Positions 51,222 through 64,000 are shown, counted from the first letter of the stretch. The stretch is 64,000 nt of DNA from Lelliottia jeotgali (GCA_002271215.1 CP018628.1:372001-436000), one strand, 5' to 3'. The notes: generated from the letters alone by a model not told the origin. Program-made: numbers and translations.

Positions 51222-52361
51222 TCAGGCATCGCGCGGAAGCCCTTTTTCGACCACCCGAACCAGACGCTGTTTCTTCGGCAGTTGCACCTCAACGACACAG
51301 GCGTTTCGCTTCTCGATTTGCTGCGCAATCGCCCACTCTATGTGTTCGTCGAGAAGTGGGTGCTCACCTCGACGTGTTTCAAGCGCCTGAATATTCGCTT
51401 CGTCCCAGGGCGCATTTCCCAGCGCAACGGCGATATTTCTCAGCCAGCGCAGATGCCCAATGCGGCGAATCGCCGAACCTTCGGTAATTTTCAGGAAATA
51501 GTTTTCGTCCCAGGCAAACAATTCTGTCAGCTTCGGAGCGTGCAGCGCCTTACGCGGACTGAAATCGTCTTCCTCGGTGAGCTGTGAATAACGATTCCAC
51601 GGGCAGATCAGCTGACAGTCGTCACATCCGTAAATTCGATTGCCAATCAGGGGGCGGAACTCTTCCGGGATCGCCCCTTCGAGTTCAATCGTGAGATACG
51701 AGATGCAGCGGCGTGCATCTACAGTGTAAGGCTCGACAATCGCGCCCGTTGGGCAGATGGTCATGCAGGCCACGCAGCGCCCGCAGCCCTCTTCAACCGG
51801 ACCGTCCACTGGCAGCGGCAAATCAATCAGTAATTCACCGAGAAAGAAGAATGAGCCCGCGTCGCGGCTCAAGATAAGTGAGTGCTTACCTGTCCAGCCA
51901 AGCCCTGCTTTTTCAGCGATTGGGCGCTCAAGAATAGGCGCGGAATCGACAAAAGGTCTAAAATTCAGCGAACCACAGTGCTGCTGGATGGTTTCGCCGA
52001 GTTTTTTTAAGCGGTTACGCAGAAGTTTATGATAATCACGTCCAAGGGCATAACGGCTGACGTAACCCAGTGACGGGTCTTTCAGCGTGCGGGCAAACGC
52101 CGCGTTAGCGGGAAGGTAGTTCATGCGAACGCTAATGACGCGCAGGGTCCCCGGCAATAGTTCATGGGGCCGGGCGCGCATCATGCCGTGACGCGCCATC
52201 CACTCCATTTCGCCGTGGTATTGTTTGTCCAGCCAGGCCTGCAGTTTTGGCTCGCTCGCGGAAAGGTCAGTATCCGTGATACCGACTTTCTGAAAGCCAA
52301 GCTCAGCGCCCCACTGTTTAATGTTTTGCGCTAAATGATTGAGATCGAGGGGCTGTGACAT
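51222..52361 (-). CDS. queG: QueG, epoxyqueuosine reductase
   Basis: 379 residues from the ATG at 52361 ([15 protein letters not shown]). It is a cobalamin-dependent enzyme for the last step of queuosine synthesis in tRNA. It carries two 4Fe-4S cluster motifs (CGRCVACMTICP and CDDCQLICPWN). Its start codon overlaps that of nnr head to head. Its 3' end borders the inverted DnaA-box pair. Confidence 0.95.
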   Translation of the reverse strand: MSQPLDLNHLAQNIKQWGAELGFQKVGITDTDLSASEPKLQAWLDKQYHGEMEWMARHGMMRARPHELLPGTLRVISVRMNYLPANAAFARTLKDPSLGYVSRYALGRDYHKLLRNRLKKLGETIQQHCGSLNFRPFVDSAPILERPIAEKAGLGWTGKHSLILSRDAGSFFFLGELLIDLPLPVDGPVEEGCGRCVACMTICPTGAIVEPYTVDARRCISYLTIELEGAIPEEFRPLIGNRIYGCDDCQLICPWNRYSQLTEEDDFSPRKALHAPKLTELFAWDENYFLKITEGSAIRRIGHLRWLRNIAVALGNAPWDEANIQALETRRGEHPLLDEHIEWAIAQQIEKRNACVVEVQLPKKQRLVRVVEKGLPRDA

Positions 52362-53886
52362 GACGGACCATACGGTGAAGAAAATCCCCGCAAGTATACC
52401 ACATTCCATTTGGCCTGCGGACGCCCTGCGTCACGCTGAAAAAGAGGCCGCCGACAGTCTGGGTATCACCCTCTACGAGTTGATGCTCCGTGCGGGCGAT
52501 GCGGCGTTTAGCCTCGCACGAGAAGCGTATCCACTCGCCACTCACTGGCTCATCCTGTGCGGGCACGGCAATAACGGCGGCGATGGTTATGTCGTCGCCC
52601 GGCTTGCCGCCGCAGCGGGGATGAATGTTACGCTCCTGGCCCTGGAGAGTGACAAGCCGTTGCCAGAAGAGGCGAACGAGGCCCGTGACGCCTGGTTGAA
52701 CGCCGGGGGCGTGATCCACGCGGCGGATATCGTCTGGCCAGAGGATATCGATCTTATTGTGGATGGGCTGCTCGGCACCGGGCTGAAACAGGCTCCACGC
52801 GAGAACGTCGCCAATCTTATTGAACAGGCGAACGCGCATCCCGCGCCCGTTATCGCGCTGGATATTCCCTCGGGACTGGTCGCGCAAACGGGCGCGACGC
52901 CGGGGGCGGTGATCAATGCCGCTGCCACCGTGACTTTTATTGCCCTCAAACCTGGCCTGTTGACAGGCAAAGCGCGTGATGTGGTAGGAAAACTTCATCA
53001 TCATGCGCTCGGCCTGGACATCTGGCTTGCGGGTCAGGAAACAAATATCTCCCGTTTTGACGCCTCGCAGCTTGCGCAATGGCTGCCAGCGCGCCGTCCG
53101 ACATCCCATAAAGGCGACCACGGAAAACTGGTCATTATCGGTGGCGATCACGGCACTGCGGGGGCAATACGCATGACCGGCGAAGCCGCTCTGCGGGCGG
53201 GCGCAGGTCTTGTGCGAGTACTCACTCGCGTCGAAAACATTCCACCGATAATCACCGCGCGCCCGGAGCTAATGATGCATGAACTCATGCCACAATCCCT
53301 AGAAGAGAGCCTGGTATGGGCGGACGTGGTGGCGATTGGCCCAGGATTGGGTCAACAGGAGTGGGGCAAAAAAGCGCTGCAAAAAGTCGAGAACTGCCGT
53401 AAACCGATGCTGTGGGATGCCGACGCGCTGAACCTTCTGGCAATCAATCCTGATAAACGTCACAATCGCATTCTGACGCCACACCCCGGCGAGGCCGCGC
53501 GGCTGCTTAACTGCAGCGTCGCAGAAATTGAAAGCGATCGCTTACTTTCTGCGCAGCGTCTGGTAAAACGTTACGGAGGTGTTGCGGTTCTGAAAGGGGC
53601 AGGCACCATTGTGGCTTGTGAATCTGGCGCGTTGGGCATTATCGACGCAGGCAATGCGGGGATGGCAAGTGGCGGAATGGGCGACGTGCTCTCCGGCATT
53701 ATCAGCGCATTGCTCGGACAGAAACTTACCCCTTATGATGCAGCTGTTGCAGGCTGCGTGGCGCACGGCGCGGCTGCCGACAGACTGGCCGCGCAGTATG
53801 GAACGCGCGGCATGCTGGCCACCGATCTTTTTGACGCGCTACGGCGTGTTGTTAACCCGGATGTGATTGACGTAGAAAATGACTAA
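52360..53886 (+). CDS. nnr: Nnr, bifunctional NAD(P)HX epimerase/dehydratase
   Basis: 508 residues from the ATG at 52360 ([16 protein letters not shown]). The N-terminal YjeF_N domain ([16 protein letters not shown], about 68-83) is the epimerase. The C-terminal domain is the ADP-dependent dehydratase ([14 protein letters not shown], about 427-440). Together they repair hydrated NADH and NADPH. The start codon shares bases with that of divergent queG. It overlaps tsaE by 8 bp. Confidence 0.95.
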   Translation: MTDHTVKKIPASIPHSIWPADALRHAEKEAADSLGITLYELMLRAGDAAFSLAREAYPLATHWLILCGHGNNGGDGYVVARLAAAAGMNVTLLALESDKPLPEEANEARDAWLNAGGVIHAADIVWPEDIDLIVDGLLGTGLKQAPRENVANLIEQANAHPAPVIALDIPSGLVAQTGATPGAVINAAATVTFIALKPGLLTGKARDVVGKLHHHALGLDIWLAGQETNISRFDASQLAQWLPARRPTSHKGDHGKLVIIGGDHGTAGAIRMTGEAALRAGAGLVRVLTRVENIPPIITARPELMMHELMPQSLEESLVWADVVAIGPGLGQQEWGKKALQKVENCRKPMLWDADALNLLAINPDKRHNRILTPHPGEAARLLNCSVAEIESDRLLSAQRLVKRYGGVAVLKGAGTIVACESGALGIIDAGNAGMASGGMGDVLSGIISALLGQKLTPYDAAVAGCVAHGAAADRLAAQYGTRGMLATDLFDALRRVVNPDVIDVEND

Positions 53887-54340
53887 TCGAGTGATTGCTT
53901 TACCCGACGAGCAGGCAACTTTGGATCTTGGTAAAAACCTGGCGCTGGCCTGCGAGGGCGCGACCGTGATTTATTTATACGGTGATTTGGGTGCGGGTAA
54001 AACCACCTTCAGTCGCGGATTTTTGCAGGCGCTGGGGCATAAAGGGAACGTGAAAAGCCCGACCTATACCCTGGTGGAGCCTTACGAGCTCGAAAATGTG
54101 AGGGTGTATCACTTCGATCTCTACCGTCTTGCGGACCCAGAGGAGCTGGAATTTATGGGTATCCGCGATTATTTTGCCAACGACGCCATTTGCCTGGTGG
54201 AGTGGCCACAACAAGGTGCGGGTGTGTTGCCTGACCCGGATGTCGAAATTCACCTGGATTATCAGGCGCAAGGGCGTGAGGCACGCATCAGTGCAGTTTC
54301 CTCATCAGGCTGTTCCTTGCTGGCTCGTTTGGCCAGCTGA
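53879..54340 (+). CDS. tsaE: TsaE, tRNA t6A biosynthesis ATPase
   Basis: 153 residues, E. coli length. P-loop [14 protein letters not shown] near residue 36. TsaE works with TsaB and TsaD to add threonylcarbamoyl to adenosine 37 of ANN-decoding tRNAs and is essential in E. coli. Overlaps nnr by 8 bp and precedes amiB by 16 bp. Confidence 0.96.
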   Translation: MTNRVIALPDEQATLDLGKNLALACEGATVIYLYGDLGAGKTTFSRGFLQALGHKGNVKSPTYTLVEPYELENVRVYHFDLYRLADPEELEFMGIRDYFANDAICLVEWPQQGAGVLPDPDVEIHLDYQAQGREARISAVSSSGCSLLARLAS

Positions 54341-54356
54341 ATGAAGGGATAACGGG

Positions 54357-55700
54357 ATGATTAATCGCGTTAAAGGTTGGTTGTTGGCCGCAACGGTGCT
54401 GCTGTGCGCGCAGGCCGGAGCGGCGAGCTTATCGGACATTCAGGTGTCCAACGGTGATTCGCAGGCGCGCATCACCTTCAGTTTCATGGGCGATCCCGAT
54501 TACGCCTTCTCACAGGTCGATAAACGTAGCGTTGCGCTGGATATCAAACAGACCGGGGTGATTCAGGGTCTGCCGCTGCAATTTAGCGGCAACAATCTGG
54601 TCAAAAGCATTCGTTCCGGGACGGCAACAGACGCGCAATCCCTGCGCCTGGTGGTTGATCTGACGCAGAATGGTAAAACCCGCGCGGTGAAGCAGCAAAA
54701 CGGTGCGAATTACACTGTCGTCTTCACCATTAATGCCGATGTTCCTCCGCCACCACCTCCGCCGCCTGCGCCTGTCGTGGCACAACGCGTGGAGCAGCCG
54801 GTGGTTGCACCGCGGCCGTCTGAACCGGCGCGTAATCCGTTCAAGGCGCAAAACGATCGCATCACCAGCGTGACCAGCAGCAACACCGTCACGCGCCCGG
54901 CGGCACGTGCGCGAGCAGTGTCGTCCGACGAGAAAGTGATCATCGCCATTGACGCCGGTCACGGCGGGCAGGACCCTGGCGCGATTGGGCCAGGCGGCAC
55001 GCAGGAGAAAAACGTTACTATTTCTATTGCGCGTAAACTGCGTGCTTTGCTGAACGACGATCCGATGTTTAAAGGCGTCATGACCCGTGACGGCGACTAT
55101 TTCATCTCGGTGATGGGGCGTTCCGACGTGGCGCGTAAGCAAAATGCGAACTTCCTGGTATCGATTCATGCGGATGCCGCACCGAACCGCAGCGCAACTG
55201 GGGCCTCGGTCTGGGTTCTGTCGAACCGCCGCGCGAACAGCGAAATGGCGAACTGGCTCGAAGAGCATGAGAAGCAGTCTGAACTGCTTGGTGGAGCGGG
55301 TGATGTACTGGCAAACAGTCAGTCCGATCCGTATCTCAGCCAGGCGGTGCTGGATTTACAATTCGGTCATTCTCAGCGCGTCGGGTATGATGTGGCGACT
55401 AACGTGATTAGCCAGCTTCAGCGCGTCGGCGCGATCCACAAACGCCGCCCTGAGCACGCAAGTTTAGGCGTGCTGCGCTCCCCGGATATCCCGTCGATTC
55501 TGGTCGAAACCGGTTTTATCACCAATAACGGCGAAGAGCGCCTGCTTGGTAGCGACAGCTATCAGCAGCAAATTGCCGATGCGATTTATAACGGTCTGCG
55601 CAATTACTTTGCTGCGCATCCGCTGCAGTCAGCGCCGCAAGGGGGCGCGGGTCAAACCGCCAGCGCAGTCCTGCCAGGCGAGATGAGCGCGACCCACTAA
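54357..55700 (+). CDS. amiB: AmiB, N-acetylmuramoyl-L-alanine amidase
   Basis: 447 residues. Signal peptide (cut near AGAA, residue 22-23), AMIN domain (about 24-125), a proline-rich linker with eight consecutive prolines near residue 128, and the zinc Amidase_3 domain (about 195-425) with [14 protein letters not shown], a GNT-type glutamate in GGTQEKNV, and SIHADA. It splits septal peptidoglycan for daughter-cell separation and is activated by EnvC. Confidence 0.96.
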   Translation: MINRVKGWLLAATVLLCAQAGAASLSDIQVSNGDSQARITFSFMGDPDYAFSQVDKRSVALDIKQTGVIQGLPLQFSGNNLVKSIRSGTATDAQSLRLVVDLTQNGKTRAVKQQNGANYTVVFTINADVPPPPPPPPAPVVAQRVEQPVVAPRPSEPARNPFKAQNDRITSVTSSNTVTRPAARARAVSSDEKVIIAIDAGHGGQDPGAIGPGGTQEKNVTISIARKLRALLNDDPMFKGVMTRDGDYFISVMGRSDVARKQNANFLVSIHADAAPNRSATGASVWVLSNRRANSEMANWLEEHEKQSELLGGAGDVLANSQSDPYLSQAVLDLQFGHSQRVGYDVATNVISQLQRVGAIHKRRPEHASLGVLRSPDIPSILVETGFITNNGEERLLGSDSYQQQIADAIYNGLRNYFAAHPLQSAPQGGAGQTASAVLPGEMSATH

Positions 55701-55709
55701 GGAGAAGTC

Positions 55710-57551
55710 ATGCCGATTCAGGTTCTGCCGCCGCAGCTTGCGAACCAAATCGCCGCCGGCGAGGTGGTGGAGCGTCCTGCATCGGTCGTGAAAGAACTGG
55801 TTGAGAACAGTCTGGATGCGGGGGCGACCCGCATCGATATTGATATCGAACGCGGTGGCGCAAAGCTTATCCGCATTCGCGATAACGGCTGTGGTATCAA
55901 AAAAGACGAGCTGGCGCTGGCGCTGGCGCGTCACGCCACCAGTAAAATTGCCTCACTCGACGATCTGGAAGCGATTATCAGCCTCGGTTTTCGCGGCGAA
56001 GCGCTGGCCAGTATCAGCTCCGTTTCCCGTCTGACGCTCACCTCCCGCACTGCCGAACAGCAGGAAGCCTGGCAGGCGTATGCGGAAGGGCGTGACATGG
56101 ACGTGACTGTTAAACCTGCCGCCCATCCTGTGGGTACCACGCTGGAAGTGCTGGATTTGTTCTACAACACGCCGGCGCGGCGTAAGTTTATGCGCACCGA
56201 GAAAACCGAATTCAGCCATATCGACGAGATTATTCGCCGCATCGCATTGGCGCGTTTTGACGTCGCCATCAATCTGAGCCATAACGGCAAAGTGATGCGT
56301 CAGTATCGAGCGGTGGCTGAAGGCGGGCAGAAAGAGCGTCGGTTAGGCGCGATCTGCGGAACCGGGTTCCTGGAACAGGCGCTGGCGATAGAGTGGCAGC
56401 ACGGTGATTTAGCGATGCGCGGTTGGGTGGCCGATCCGAAAGCCATGAACGCGGCACTGGCTGAAATTCAGTATTGCTACGTCAATGGCCGCATGATGCG
56501 CGATCGCCTGATCAACCATGCGATCCGCCAGGCTTGCGAAGATAAACTCGGCGCGGATCAGCAGCCTGCGTTTGTGCTGTATCTGGAAATCGATCCACAT
56601 CAGGTGGACGTTAACGTCCATCCGGCTAAGCATGAAGTGCGCTTCCACCAGTCGCGTCTGGTGCATGATTTTATCTATCAGGGCGTGCTGAGCGTTTTGC
56701 AGCAACAGGCTGAGCCGACGCTGCCGCTGGCTGAAGAGGTTATCGCGCCGCGTCCGATTCCTGAAAACCGCATCGCAGCGGGGCGCAATCAGTTTGCTGA
56801 GCCTGCTGTTGCTCGCGAGCCGGAAGCTCCGCGTTATTCTTCAGGCAGTAGCGCACCGCGACCGGTCGGGGCAAACTATCCCCATGCGCCGGGATATCAA
56901 AAACAGCAGGGTGCGCTGTACAGCAAATTGCTGGATACTCCAGCCGTCGAGCGTAAAGAGAACGTGCCGCAATCGGCCCCGGCGCTGGAAGGACACAGCC
57001 AAAGCTTTGGCCGGGTGTTAACGATTATTGCACCGGAAACGGCGTTGCTGGAACGCGACGGTAAATTGGCCTTGCTGGCGTTACCTGTTGCAGAGCGCTG
57101 GTTGAAACAGGCACAGCTGACGCCAGGCGCAAACGCGGCCTGCGCACAGCCGCTGTTGATTCCTGTGCGGCTCAAAATTTCAGCGGACGAAACCACCCTT
57201 TTGAACCGTGCTAAAGCGCTGTTGGCGGAAATGGGCATTGAATTTGTCTTAGAGTCTCATCATGTGACGATTCGCGCGGTGCCTTTACCCTTACGCCAAC
57301 AAAATTTACAAAACTTGATTCCTGAACTGATAGGCTACCTGGCGCAGCAAACGACGTTAGATGCGACCAATACCGCGCAGTGGCTTGCCCGCCATTTAGC
57401 GAGCGACCATCATCCGTGGAGCATGGCGCAAGCCATCACCGTATTGGCAGAAGTTGAACGTCTTTGTCCTCATTTGGTCAAAGCACCGCCGGGTGGTTTA
57501 TTACAACGTGTTGATTTAGATTCGGCGATGAATGCCCTGAAAAATGAGTGA
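55710..57551 (+). CDS. mutL: MutL, DNA mismatch repair protein
   Basis: 613 residues (E. coli 615). GHKL ATPase motifs [20 protein letters not shown] and SLGFRGEAL are intact, then the conserved transducer domain and a variable linker (about 335-430). The C-terminal domain lacks the DQHA(X)2E(X)4E endonuclease motif, as expected for bacteria that use MutH and Dam methylation. Overlaps miaA by 8 bp. Confidence 0.97.
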   Translation: MPIQVLPPQLANQIAAGEVVERPASVVKELVENSLDAGATRIDIDIERGGAKLIRIRDNGCGIKKDELALALARHATSKIASLDDLEAIISLGFRGEALASISSVSRLTLTSRTAEQQEAWQAYAEGRDMDVTVKPAAHPVGTTLEVLDLFYNTPARRKFMRTEKTEFSHIDEIIRRIALARFDVAINLSHNGKVMRQYRAVAEGGQKERRLGAICGTGFLEQALAIEWQHGDLAMRGWVADPKAMNAALAEIQYCYVNGRMMRDRLINHAIRQACEDKLGADQQPAFVLYLEIDPHQVDVNVHPAKHEVRFHQSRLVHDFIYQGVLSVLQQQAEPTLPLAEEVIAPRPIPENRIAAGRNQFAEPAVAREPEAPRYSSGSSAPRPVGANYPHAPGYQKQQGALYSKLLDTPAVERKENVPQSAPALEGHSQSFGRVLTIIAPETALLERDGKLALLALPVAERWLKQAQLTPGANAACAQPLLIPVRLKISADETTLLNRAKALLAEMGIEFVLESHHVTIRAVPLPLRQQNLQNLIPELIGYLAQQTTLDATNTAQWLARHLASDHHPWSMAQAITVLAEVERLCPHLVKAPPGGLLQRVDLDSAMNALKNE

Positions 57552-58494
57552 TGTGAGTAAGGTGAGCCTGCCTAAGGCGATTTTTTTAATGGGCCCAACG
57601 GCCTCTGGCAAAACCGCGTTAGCCATTGAGTTACGTAAAGTTTTGCCAGTAGAGTTGATTAGCGTCGATTCCGCCCTTATTTATCAAGGGATGGATATCG
57701 GTACGGCGAAGCCAGACGCAGACGAATTGCGCGCGGCCCCGCATCGGTTGCTGGATATTCTCGACCCGGCCCAGGCGTACTCAGCCGCGGATTTTCGCCG
57801 CGATGCGCTGGCGCAAATGGCTGAGATAACCGCAGCAGGCCGGATACCGCTGCTTGTTGGCGGAACCATGCTCTATTTCAAGGCGTTGCTGGAAGGATTA
57901 TCACCCTTGCCATCAGCGAGCCCTGAAGTGAGAGCCAGAATTGAGCAGCAGGCGGCAGAGCAAGGATGGGGCGCGTTGCACAAGCAACTGGAAGAAGTTG
58001 ACCCGGTTGCCGCAGCACGGATTCATCCAAATGATCCGCAAAGGCTTTCCCGGGCACTGGAAGTTTTTTTCATTTCGGGTAAAACTTTAACGGAACTGAC
58101 GCAAACGTCAGGAGAGGCTCTGCCGTATCAGGTGCATCAGTTCGCCATCGCCCCGGCGAGCCGTGAACTGCTCCATCAACGAATTGAGCAGCGTTTTCAT
58201 CAGATGTTAGCTTCAGGATTTGAAGCAGAAGTACGAGCGCTATTTGCTCGCGGAGATTTGCATACGGACATGCCTTCCATTCGTTGTGTCGGATACCGCC
58301 AGATGTGGTCATACATTGAAGGCGAGATCTCATACGATGAAATGGTTTATCGAGGTGTTTGCGCCACGAGACAGTTAGCGAAACGCCAGATGACCTGGTT
58401 GCGCGGTTGGGACGGTATTCACTGGTTAGACAGTGAGAAGCCAGACCAGGCGTACAGCGAAGTTTTACAGGTTGTGGGTGCTATCGCAGACTGA
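57544..58494 (+). CDS. miaA: MiaA, tRNA dimethylallyltransferase
   Basis: 316 residues, E. coli length. P-loop [14 protein letters not shown] near residue 17 and the family segments [18 protein letters not shown] and [11 protein letters not shown]. It adds the isopentenyl group to A37 of tRNAs reading UNN codons. The segment upstream of hfq, within and after this gene, holds hfq promoters in E. coli. Confidence 0.97.
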   Translation: MSDVSKVSLPKAIFLMGPTASGKTALAIELRKVLPVELISVDSALIYQGMDIGTAKPDADELRAAPHRLLDILDPAQAYSAADFRRDALAQMAEITAAGRIPLLVGGTMLYFKALLEGLSPLPSASPEVRARIEQQAAEQGWGALHKQLEEVDPVAAARIHPNDPQRLSRALEVFFISGKTLTELTQTSGEALPYQVHQFAIAPASRELLHQRIEQRFHQMLASGFEAEVRALFARGDLHTDMPSIRCVGYRQMWSYIEGEISYDEMVYRGVCATRQLAKRQMTWLRGWDGIHWLDSEKPDQAYSEVLQVVGAIAD

Positions 58495-58571
58495 ATGTGT
58501 ACAATTAAGTCGTACCGTGCGCAATTTTTCAGAATCGCAAGGTTCTAAGTACATAACAAGCATACATATAA

Positions 58572-58895
<324 letters not shown>

Positions 58896-58970
58896 GGTAA
58901 CGGGCTGTTTTTCCACACGGGGAGCCAGGTTTTCTGCGTTCCCCGCTGATTTATTTTGAGGATAATACGC

Positions 58971-60251
58971 TTGTTTGACCGTTATGATGCTGGTGAGCAC
59001 GCGGTACTGGTACACATCTATTTTACGCAAGACAAAGATATGGAAGACCTCCAGGAGTTTGAAGCTCTGGTCTCTTCCGCCGGTGTCGAAGCATTGCAGG
59101 TGATTACCGGTAGTCGTAAAGCACCGCACCCAAAGTTTTTTGTTGGTGAAGGTAAAGCAATCGAAATTGCGGAAGCCGTAAAAGCAACTGGCGCGTCAGT
59201 CGTGCTCTTTGACCATGCGCTATCTCCGGCTCAAGAGCGTAACCTGGAAGCTCTGTGCGAATGTCGTGTTATCGATCGTACAGGACTGATATTAGATATT
59301 TTTGCTCAGCGTGCACGTACCCACGAGGGGAAATTGCAGGTTGAGCTGGCGCAATTGCGTCATCTTGCCACACGCCTTGTGCGTGGCTGGACCCACCTTG
59401 AAAGGCAAAAAGGCGGGATTGGTTTGCGCGGTCCGGGTGAAACCCAGCTCGAAACCGACCGTCGACTGCTGCGTGGCCGTATTACCCAGATCCTCTCACG
59501 TCTGGCAAGAGTTGAAAAACAGCGTGAGCAAGGACGTCGTTCGCGAACCAAAGCTGACATCCCAACGGTGTCGCTGGTGGGGTATACCAACGCCGGTAAA
59601 TCCACCCTGTTTAACCAGATTACTGAGGCCAAGGTTTATGCCGCAGACCAGTTGTTTGCGACCCTTGATCCTACGCTGCGTCGCATTGACGTCGCGGATG
59701 TTGGTGAAACAGTGCTGGCGGATACCGTAGGGTTTATTCGTCATTTGCCGCACGACCTGGTGGCTGCGTTTAAAGCAACCTTGCAGGAGACGCGTCAGGC
59801 GACGCTGCTGCTGCACATTATCGATGCTGCGGATGTACGCGTGCAGGAGAACATCGACGCGGTCAATACCGTGCTTGAAGAGATCGAAGCGCATGAAATC
59901 CCTACGCTTCTGGTGATGAATAAAATCGATATGCTGGAAGATTTTGAACCACGTATCGACCGAGATGAAGAGAACAAACCGATTCGGGTCTGGCTTTCTG
60001 CCCAGACCGGGGCCGGTGTGCCACTGCTTTTCCAGGCTTTGACAGAACGTCTTTCTGGTGAGGTGGCTCAGCATACGCTGCGTCTGCCGCCACAGGAAGG
60101 CAGGCTGCGCAGCCGGTTTTATCAGCTTCAGGCGATAGAAAAAGAGTGGATGGAGGAGGACGGCAGCGTGGGGATGCAGGTGCGTATGCCGATCGTTGAC
60201 TGGCGTCGCCTCTGTAAACAAGAACCTGCGCTGGTGGACTACGTCGTCTAA
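58971..60251 (+). CDS. hflX: HflX, ribosome-associated GTPase
   Basis: 426 residues from a TTG at 58971 (giving [15 protein letters not shown]), with GAGGAT 8-9 nt upstream; this gives exactly the E. coli length. N-terminal HflX domain, coiled-coil segment (about 160-190), then the GTPase with [15 protein letters not shown] and NKID. It splits stalled ribosomes, notably in heat stress. Confidence 0.95.
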   Translation: MFDRYDAGEHAVLVHIYFTQDKDMEDLQEFEALVSSAGVEALQVITGSRKAPHPKFFVGEGKAIEIAEAVKATGASVVLFDHALSPAQERNLEALCECRVIDRTGLILDIFAQRARTHEGKLQVELAQLRHLATRLVRGWTHLERQKGGIGLRGPGETQLETDRRLLRGRITQILSRLARVEKQREQGRRSRTKADIPTVSLVGYTNAGKSTLFNQITEAKVYAADQLFATLDPTLRRIDVADVGETVLADTVGFIRHLPHDLVAAFKATLQETRQATLLLHIIDAADVRVQENIDAVNTVLEEIEAHEIPTLLVMNKIDMLEDFEPRIDRDEENKPIRVWLSAQTGAGVPLLFQALTERLSGEVAQHTLRLPPQEGRLRSRFYQLQAIEKEWMEEDGSVGMQVRMPIVDWRRLCKQEPALVDYVV

Positions 60252-60311
60252 CCAGGTAAAGGTGCACGAGCCTGAAAATTCGCCCTTGCATAACAAATAT
60301 GGAGCATATAC

Positions 60312-61574
60312 ATGGCGTGGAATCAGCCCGGTAATAACGGACAAGACCGCGACCCGTGGGGAAGCAGCAATAATCAAGGCGGCAACTCTGGGGGAAATGG
60401 CAACAAAGGTGGTCGCGAGCAGGGTCCTCCTGATCTGGACGATATCTTTCGCAAACTGAGCAAAAAGCTGGGTGGTTTTGGCGGAGGTAAAGGTTCTGGC
60501 TCGGGTGGGAATTCCACTCCAGGGCCGCGCCCGCACATGGGTGGTCGCGTAGTGAGCATTGTTGCCGCTGCCGTGGTCATCATTTGGGCTGCCAGCGGGT
60601 TCTACACCATTAAAGAAGCCGAGCGCGGTGTGGTCACTCGTTTCGGTAAGTTTAGCCATCTGGTTGAGCCAGGTCTGAACTGGAAGCCAACCTTCGTCGA
60701 CAACGTGACTGCCGTTAACGTCGAATCGGTACGTGAACTGGCAGCGTCCGGTGTGATGCTGACTTCTGACGAGAACGTAGTGCGCGTTGAGATGAACGTC
60801 CAGTACCGCGTGACCGATCCGGAACACTATTTGTTTAGCGTCACCAGCGCCGATGACAGTCTTCGTCAGGCAACCGACAGCGCCCTGCGTGGCGTGATCG
60901 GTAAATACACAATGGACCGTATTCTGACTGAAGGTCGTACCGTTATCCGTAGCGATACCCAGCGCGAGCTGGAAGAGACCATTCGTCCATACAACATGGG
61001 TATTACTTTGCTGGACGTCAACTTCCAGGCTGCTCGTCCGCCGGAAGAAGTGAAAGCCGCATTTGATGATGCGATTGCCGCGCGTGAAAACGAACAGCAA
61101 TACATCCGTGAAGCCGAAGCCTACACCAACGAAGTTCAGCCACGTGCTAACGGCCAGGCGCAGCGTATTCTCGAAGAGGCGCGTGCGTATAAGACACAGA
61201 CCATCCTGGAAGCACAGGGTGAAGTTGCTCGCTTTGCGAAGCTCCTGCCGGAATATAAAGCCGCACCGGAAATCACCCGTGAGCGTCTGTATATCGAGAC
61301 TATGGAGAAAGTGCTGAGCCACACCCGTAAAGTGCTGGTGAACGACAGCAAAGGCGGCAATCTGATGGTGCTGCCACTGGACCAGATGCTGAAAGGCGGT
61401 AATGCGCCTGCGGCAAAACAGGATACCAGCGGAACAAACAATCTGCTGCGTCTACCACCGGCATCCAGCAGCAATTCCAGCGCCAATACCACGTCTTCTT
61501 CAAACGATGGTGACATCATGGACCAACGCCGTGCCAACGCACAGCGTAACGACAGCCAGCGTCAGGGGGAATAA
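60312..61574 (+). CDS. hflK: HflK, regulator of FtsH protease
   Basis: 420 residues. A glycine/asparagine-rich cytoplasmic N-terminus (about 1-78), a single membrane helix (VVSIVAAAVVIIWAASGFY, about 80-98), a periplasmic SPFH/prohibitin domain, a long coiled coil, and a Ser/Asn-rich tail. It forms a cage complex with HflC that encloses FtsH. It ends 2 bp before hflC. Confidence 0.97.
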   Translation: MAWNQPGNNGQDRDPWGSSNNQGGNSGGNGNKGGREQGPPDLDDIFRKLSKKLGGFGGGKGSGSGGNSTPGPRPHMGGRVVSIVAAAVVIIWAASGFYTIKEAERGVVTRFGKFSHLVEPGLNWKPTFVDNVTAVNVESVRELAASGVMLTSDENVVRVEMNVQYRVTDPEHYLFSVTSADDSLRQATDSALRGVIGKYTMDRILTEGRTVIRSDTQRELEETIRPYNMGITLLDVNFQAARPPEEVKAAFDDAIAARENEQQYIREAEAYTNEVQPRANGQAQRILEEARAYKTQTILEAQGEVARFAKLLPEYKAAPEITRERLYIETMEKVLSHTRKVLVNDSKGGNLMVLPLDQMLKGGNAPAAKQDTSGTNNLLRLPPASSSNSSANTTSSSNDGDIMDQRRANAQRNDSQRQGE

Positions 61575-61576
61575 CG

Positions 61577-62581
61577 ATGCGTAAGTCAGTTATTGCGATT
61601 ATCATCATCGCGCTGGTCGTACTTTATACCTCCATCTTTGTGGTGAAAGAGGGCGAGCGCGGGATCACCATGCGCTTCGGTAAAGTTCTGCGTGACGATG
61701 AAAACAAACCACTGGTCTTCGAGCCGGGCCTGCACTTTAAGCTCCCGATGATTGAATCAGTGAAAATGCTCGACGCCCGTATCCAGACTATGGATAACCA
61801 GGCCGATCGTTTCGTTACCAAAGAGAAAAAAGACCTGATCGTTGATTCCTACATCAAATGGCGTATCAGTGACTTCAGCCGTTACTATCTGGCGACCGGC
61901 GGCGGTGACGTCTCCCAGGCAGAAGTGCTGCTGAAACGTAAGTTCTCTGACCGTCTGCGTTCTGAAATTGGTCGTCTGGATGTGAAAGACATCGTGACCG
62001 ATTCCCGCGGTCGTCTGACTCTTGAAGTGCGTGATGCGCTGAACTCCGGTACAGCGGGCACGGAAGATGAAGTCGCCACGCCAGCCGCGGACGATGCAAT
62101 CGCTAAAGCGGCTGAACGCGTTCAGGCTGAAACCAACGGCAAAGTGCCGGTGATGAACCCGAACAGTATGGCTGCGTTAGGTATCGAAGTGGTCGATGTG
62201 CGTATCAAGCAGATCAACCTGCCTGCCGAAGTGTCTGAAGCGATCTATAGCCGTATGCGCGCTGAGCGTGAAGCGGTTGCCCGTCGCCACCGTTCACAAG
62301 GTCAGGAAGAGGCTGAAAAGCTGCGCGCGACAGCGGATTACGAAGTGACGAAAACGCTGGCAGAATCTGAACGTCAAGGCCGCATTATGCGCGGTGAAGG
62401 CGATGCAGAAGCGGCGAAACTGTTTGCCGATGCCTTCAGCCAGGACCCGGATTTCTACGCCTTTATTCGTAGCCTGCGTGCGTACGAAAACAGCTTCCAG
62501 AGCAATCAGGATGTGATGGTGCTCAGCCCTGACAGCGATTTCTTCCGTTATATGAAGACGCCAGGCAACGCCACGCGATAA
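61577..62581 (+). CDS. hflC: HflC, regulator of FtsH protease
   Basis: 334 residues. N-terminal membrane anchor (VIAIIIIALVVLYTSIFVV), SPFH domain and coiled coil (about residues 190-290). Partner of HflK in the HflKC cage around FtsH. The terminator at 62605-62639 closes the long superoperon that starts upstream of nnr. Confidence 0.97.
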   Translation: MRKSVIAIIIIALVVLYTSIFVVKEGERGITMRFGKVLRDDENKPLVFEPGLHFKLPMIESVKMLDARIQTMDNQADRFVTKEKKDLIVDSYIKWRISDFSRYYLATGGGDVSQAEVLLKRKFSDRLRSEIGRLDVKDIVTDSRGRLTLEVRDALNSGTAGTEDEVATPAADDAIAKAAERVQAETNGKVPVMNPNSMAALGIEVVDVRIKQINLPAEVSEAIYSRMRAEREAVARRHRSQGQEEAEKLRATADYEVTKTLAESERQGRIMRGEGDAEAAKLFADAFSQDPDFYAFIRSLRAYENSFQSNQDVMVLSPDSDFFRYMKTPGNATR

Positions 62582-62604
62582 ACTCATTCTCGTTTGAGTT
62601 ATCA

Positions 62605-62639
62605 AACCACCGCTCTCAACGGAGCGGTGGTTTTCTTTT
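62605..62639 (+). terminator. Terminator after hflC
   Basis: 11-bp stem AACCACCGCTC/GAGCGGTGGTT with a 6-nt loop and a TTTTCTTTT tail. It lies 24 bp after hflC and just before yjeT. Confidence 0.9.
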
Positions 62640-62652
62640 ATAGGGAGCTAAA

Positions 62653-64000
<1,348 letters not shown>

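Noticed and set aside
59496..61322. 608-codon open frame antisense to hflX and hflK
   Set aside because: Very long, but it crosses two well-identified genes and their intergenic gap, with no known protein features; codon bias explains it.

Overview
The window is a stretch of chromosome from a member of the Enterobacterales. The gene order closely follows the E. coli phn-to-purA interval (about 93-95 min). The 16S rRNA V1/V3 loops, the presence of ecnR and kdgT, and a CMY-like AmpC suggest an Enterobacter/Lelliottia/Citrobacter-type organism. The genus is my inference; an rRNA alignment would decide it. I see no prophage, IS element, CRISPR array or plasmid gene.

Layout. (1) 1-5602, minus strand: phosphonate uptake and C-P lyase genes phnC-D-E-F-G-H-I; phnI runs off the left edge. 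(2) 5735-6637: yjdN and yjdM. (3) 7231-10463: the dynamin-like crfC with its translationally coupled partner yjcZ. (4) 10501-13653: kdgT (ketodeoxygluconate uptake), then the osmolyte transporter proP. (5) 13687-16066: a NicO-type nickel/cobalt exporter and an HdeD-like membrane protein fused to a papain-like domain. (6) 16245-21645: a complete rrn operon (P1, P2, boxA, 16S, tRNA-Glu, 23S, 5S, terminator), placed where E. coli has a long series of other genes, so this is a synteny break. (7) 21883-24173: tRNA-Phe, an AraC/LysE pair, and yjdC. (8) 24221-31299: dsbD, cutA, dcuA, aspA, fxsA and yjeH. (9) 31369-35815: groES-groEL behind a sigma-32 promoter, yjeI, epmB and efp. (10) 35994-39761: entericidin genes ecnA, ecnB and an EcnR-type regulator, a guanidine-II riboswitch with sugE/gdx, blc, and ampC without ampR. 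(11) 39402-42695: frdABCD; then epmA, mscM-psd, rsgA and orn. (12) 50522-51221: three tRNA-Gly genes and a DnaA-box cluster at the position of E. coli datA. (13) 51222 to the end: queG, divergent from nnr-tsaE-amiB-mutL-miaA-hfq-hflX-hflK-hflC, then yjeT and purA (runs off the right edge).

How the genes work together. EF-P and two of its modification enzymes (EpmA, EpmB) lie in one region. Fumarate respiration is served by aspA (makes fumarate), dcuA (exchanges it) and frdABCD (reduces it). The phn genes take up and begin to break down phosphonates under phosphate control. The amiB-mutL-miaA-hfq-hflXKC series is the classic compact superoperon.

The least explained material lies in the spacers. 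It includes three ERIC elements, several REP/BIME elements, a family of CCCTCTCCC-type palindromes (one expanded into a 36-bp tandem array), a dispersed-type repeat between phnC and phnD, a hairpin over the blc ribosome-binding site, and the datA-like cluster. The least explained proteins are the HdeD/papain fusion and the CrfC-YjcZ pair. I found no clearly new multi-gene system.
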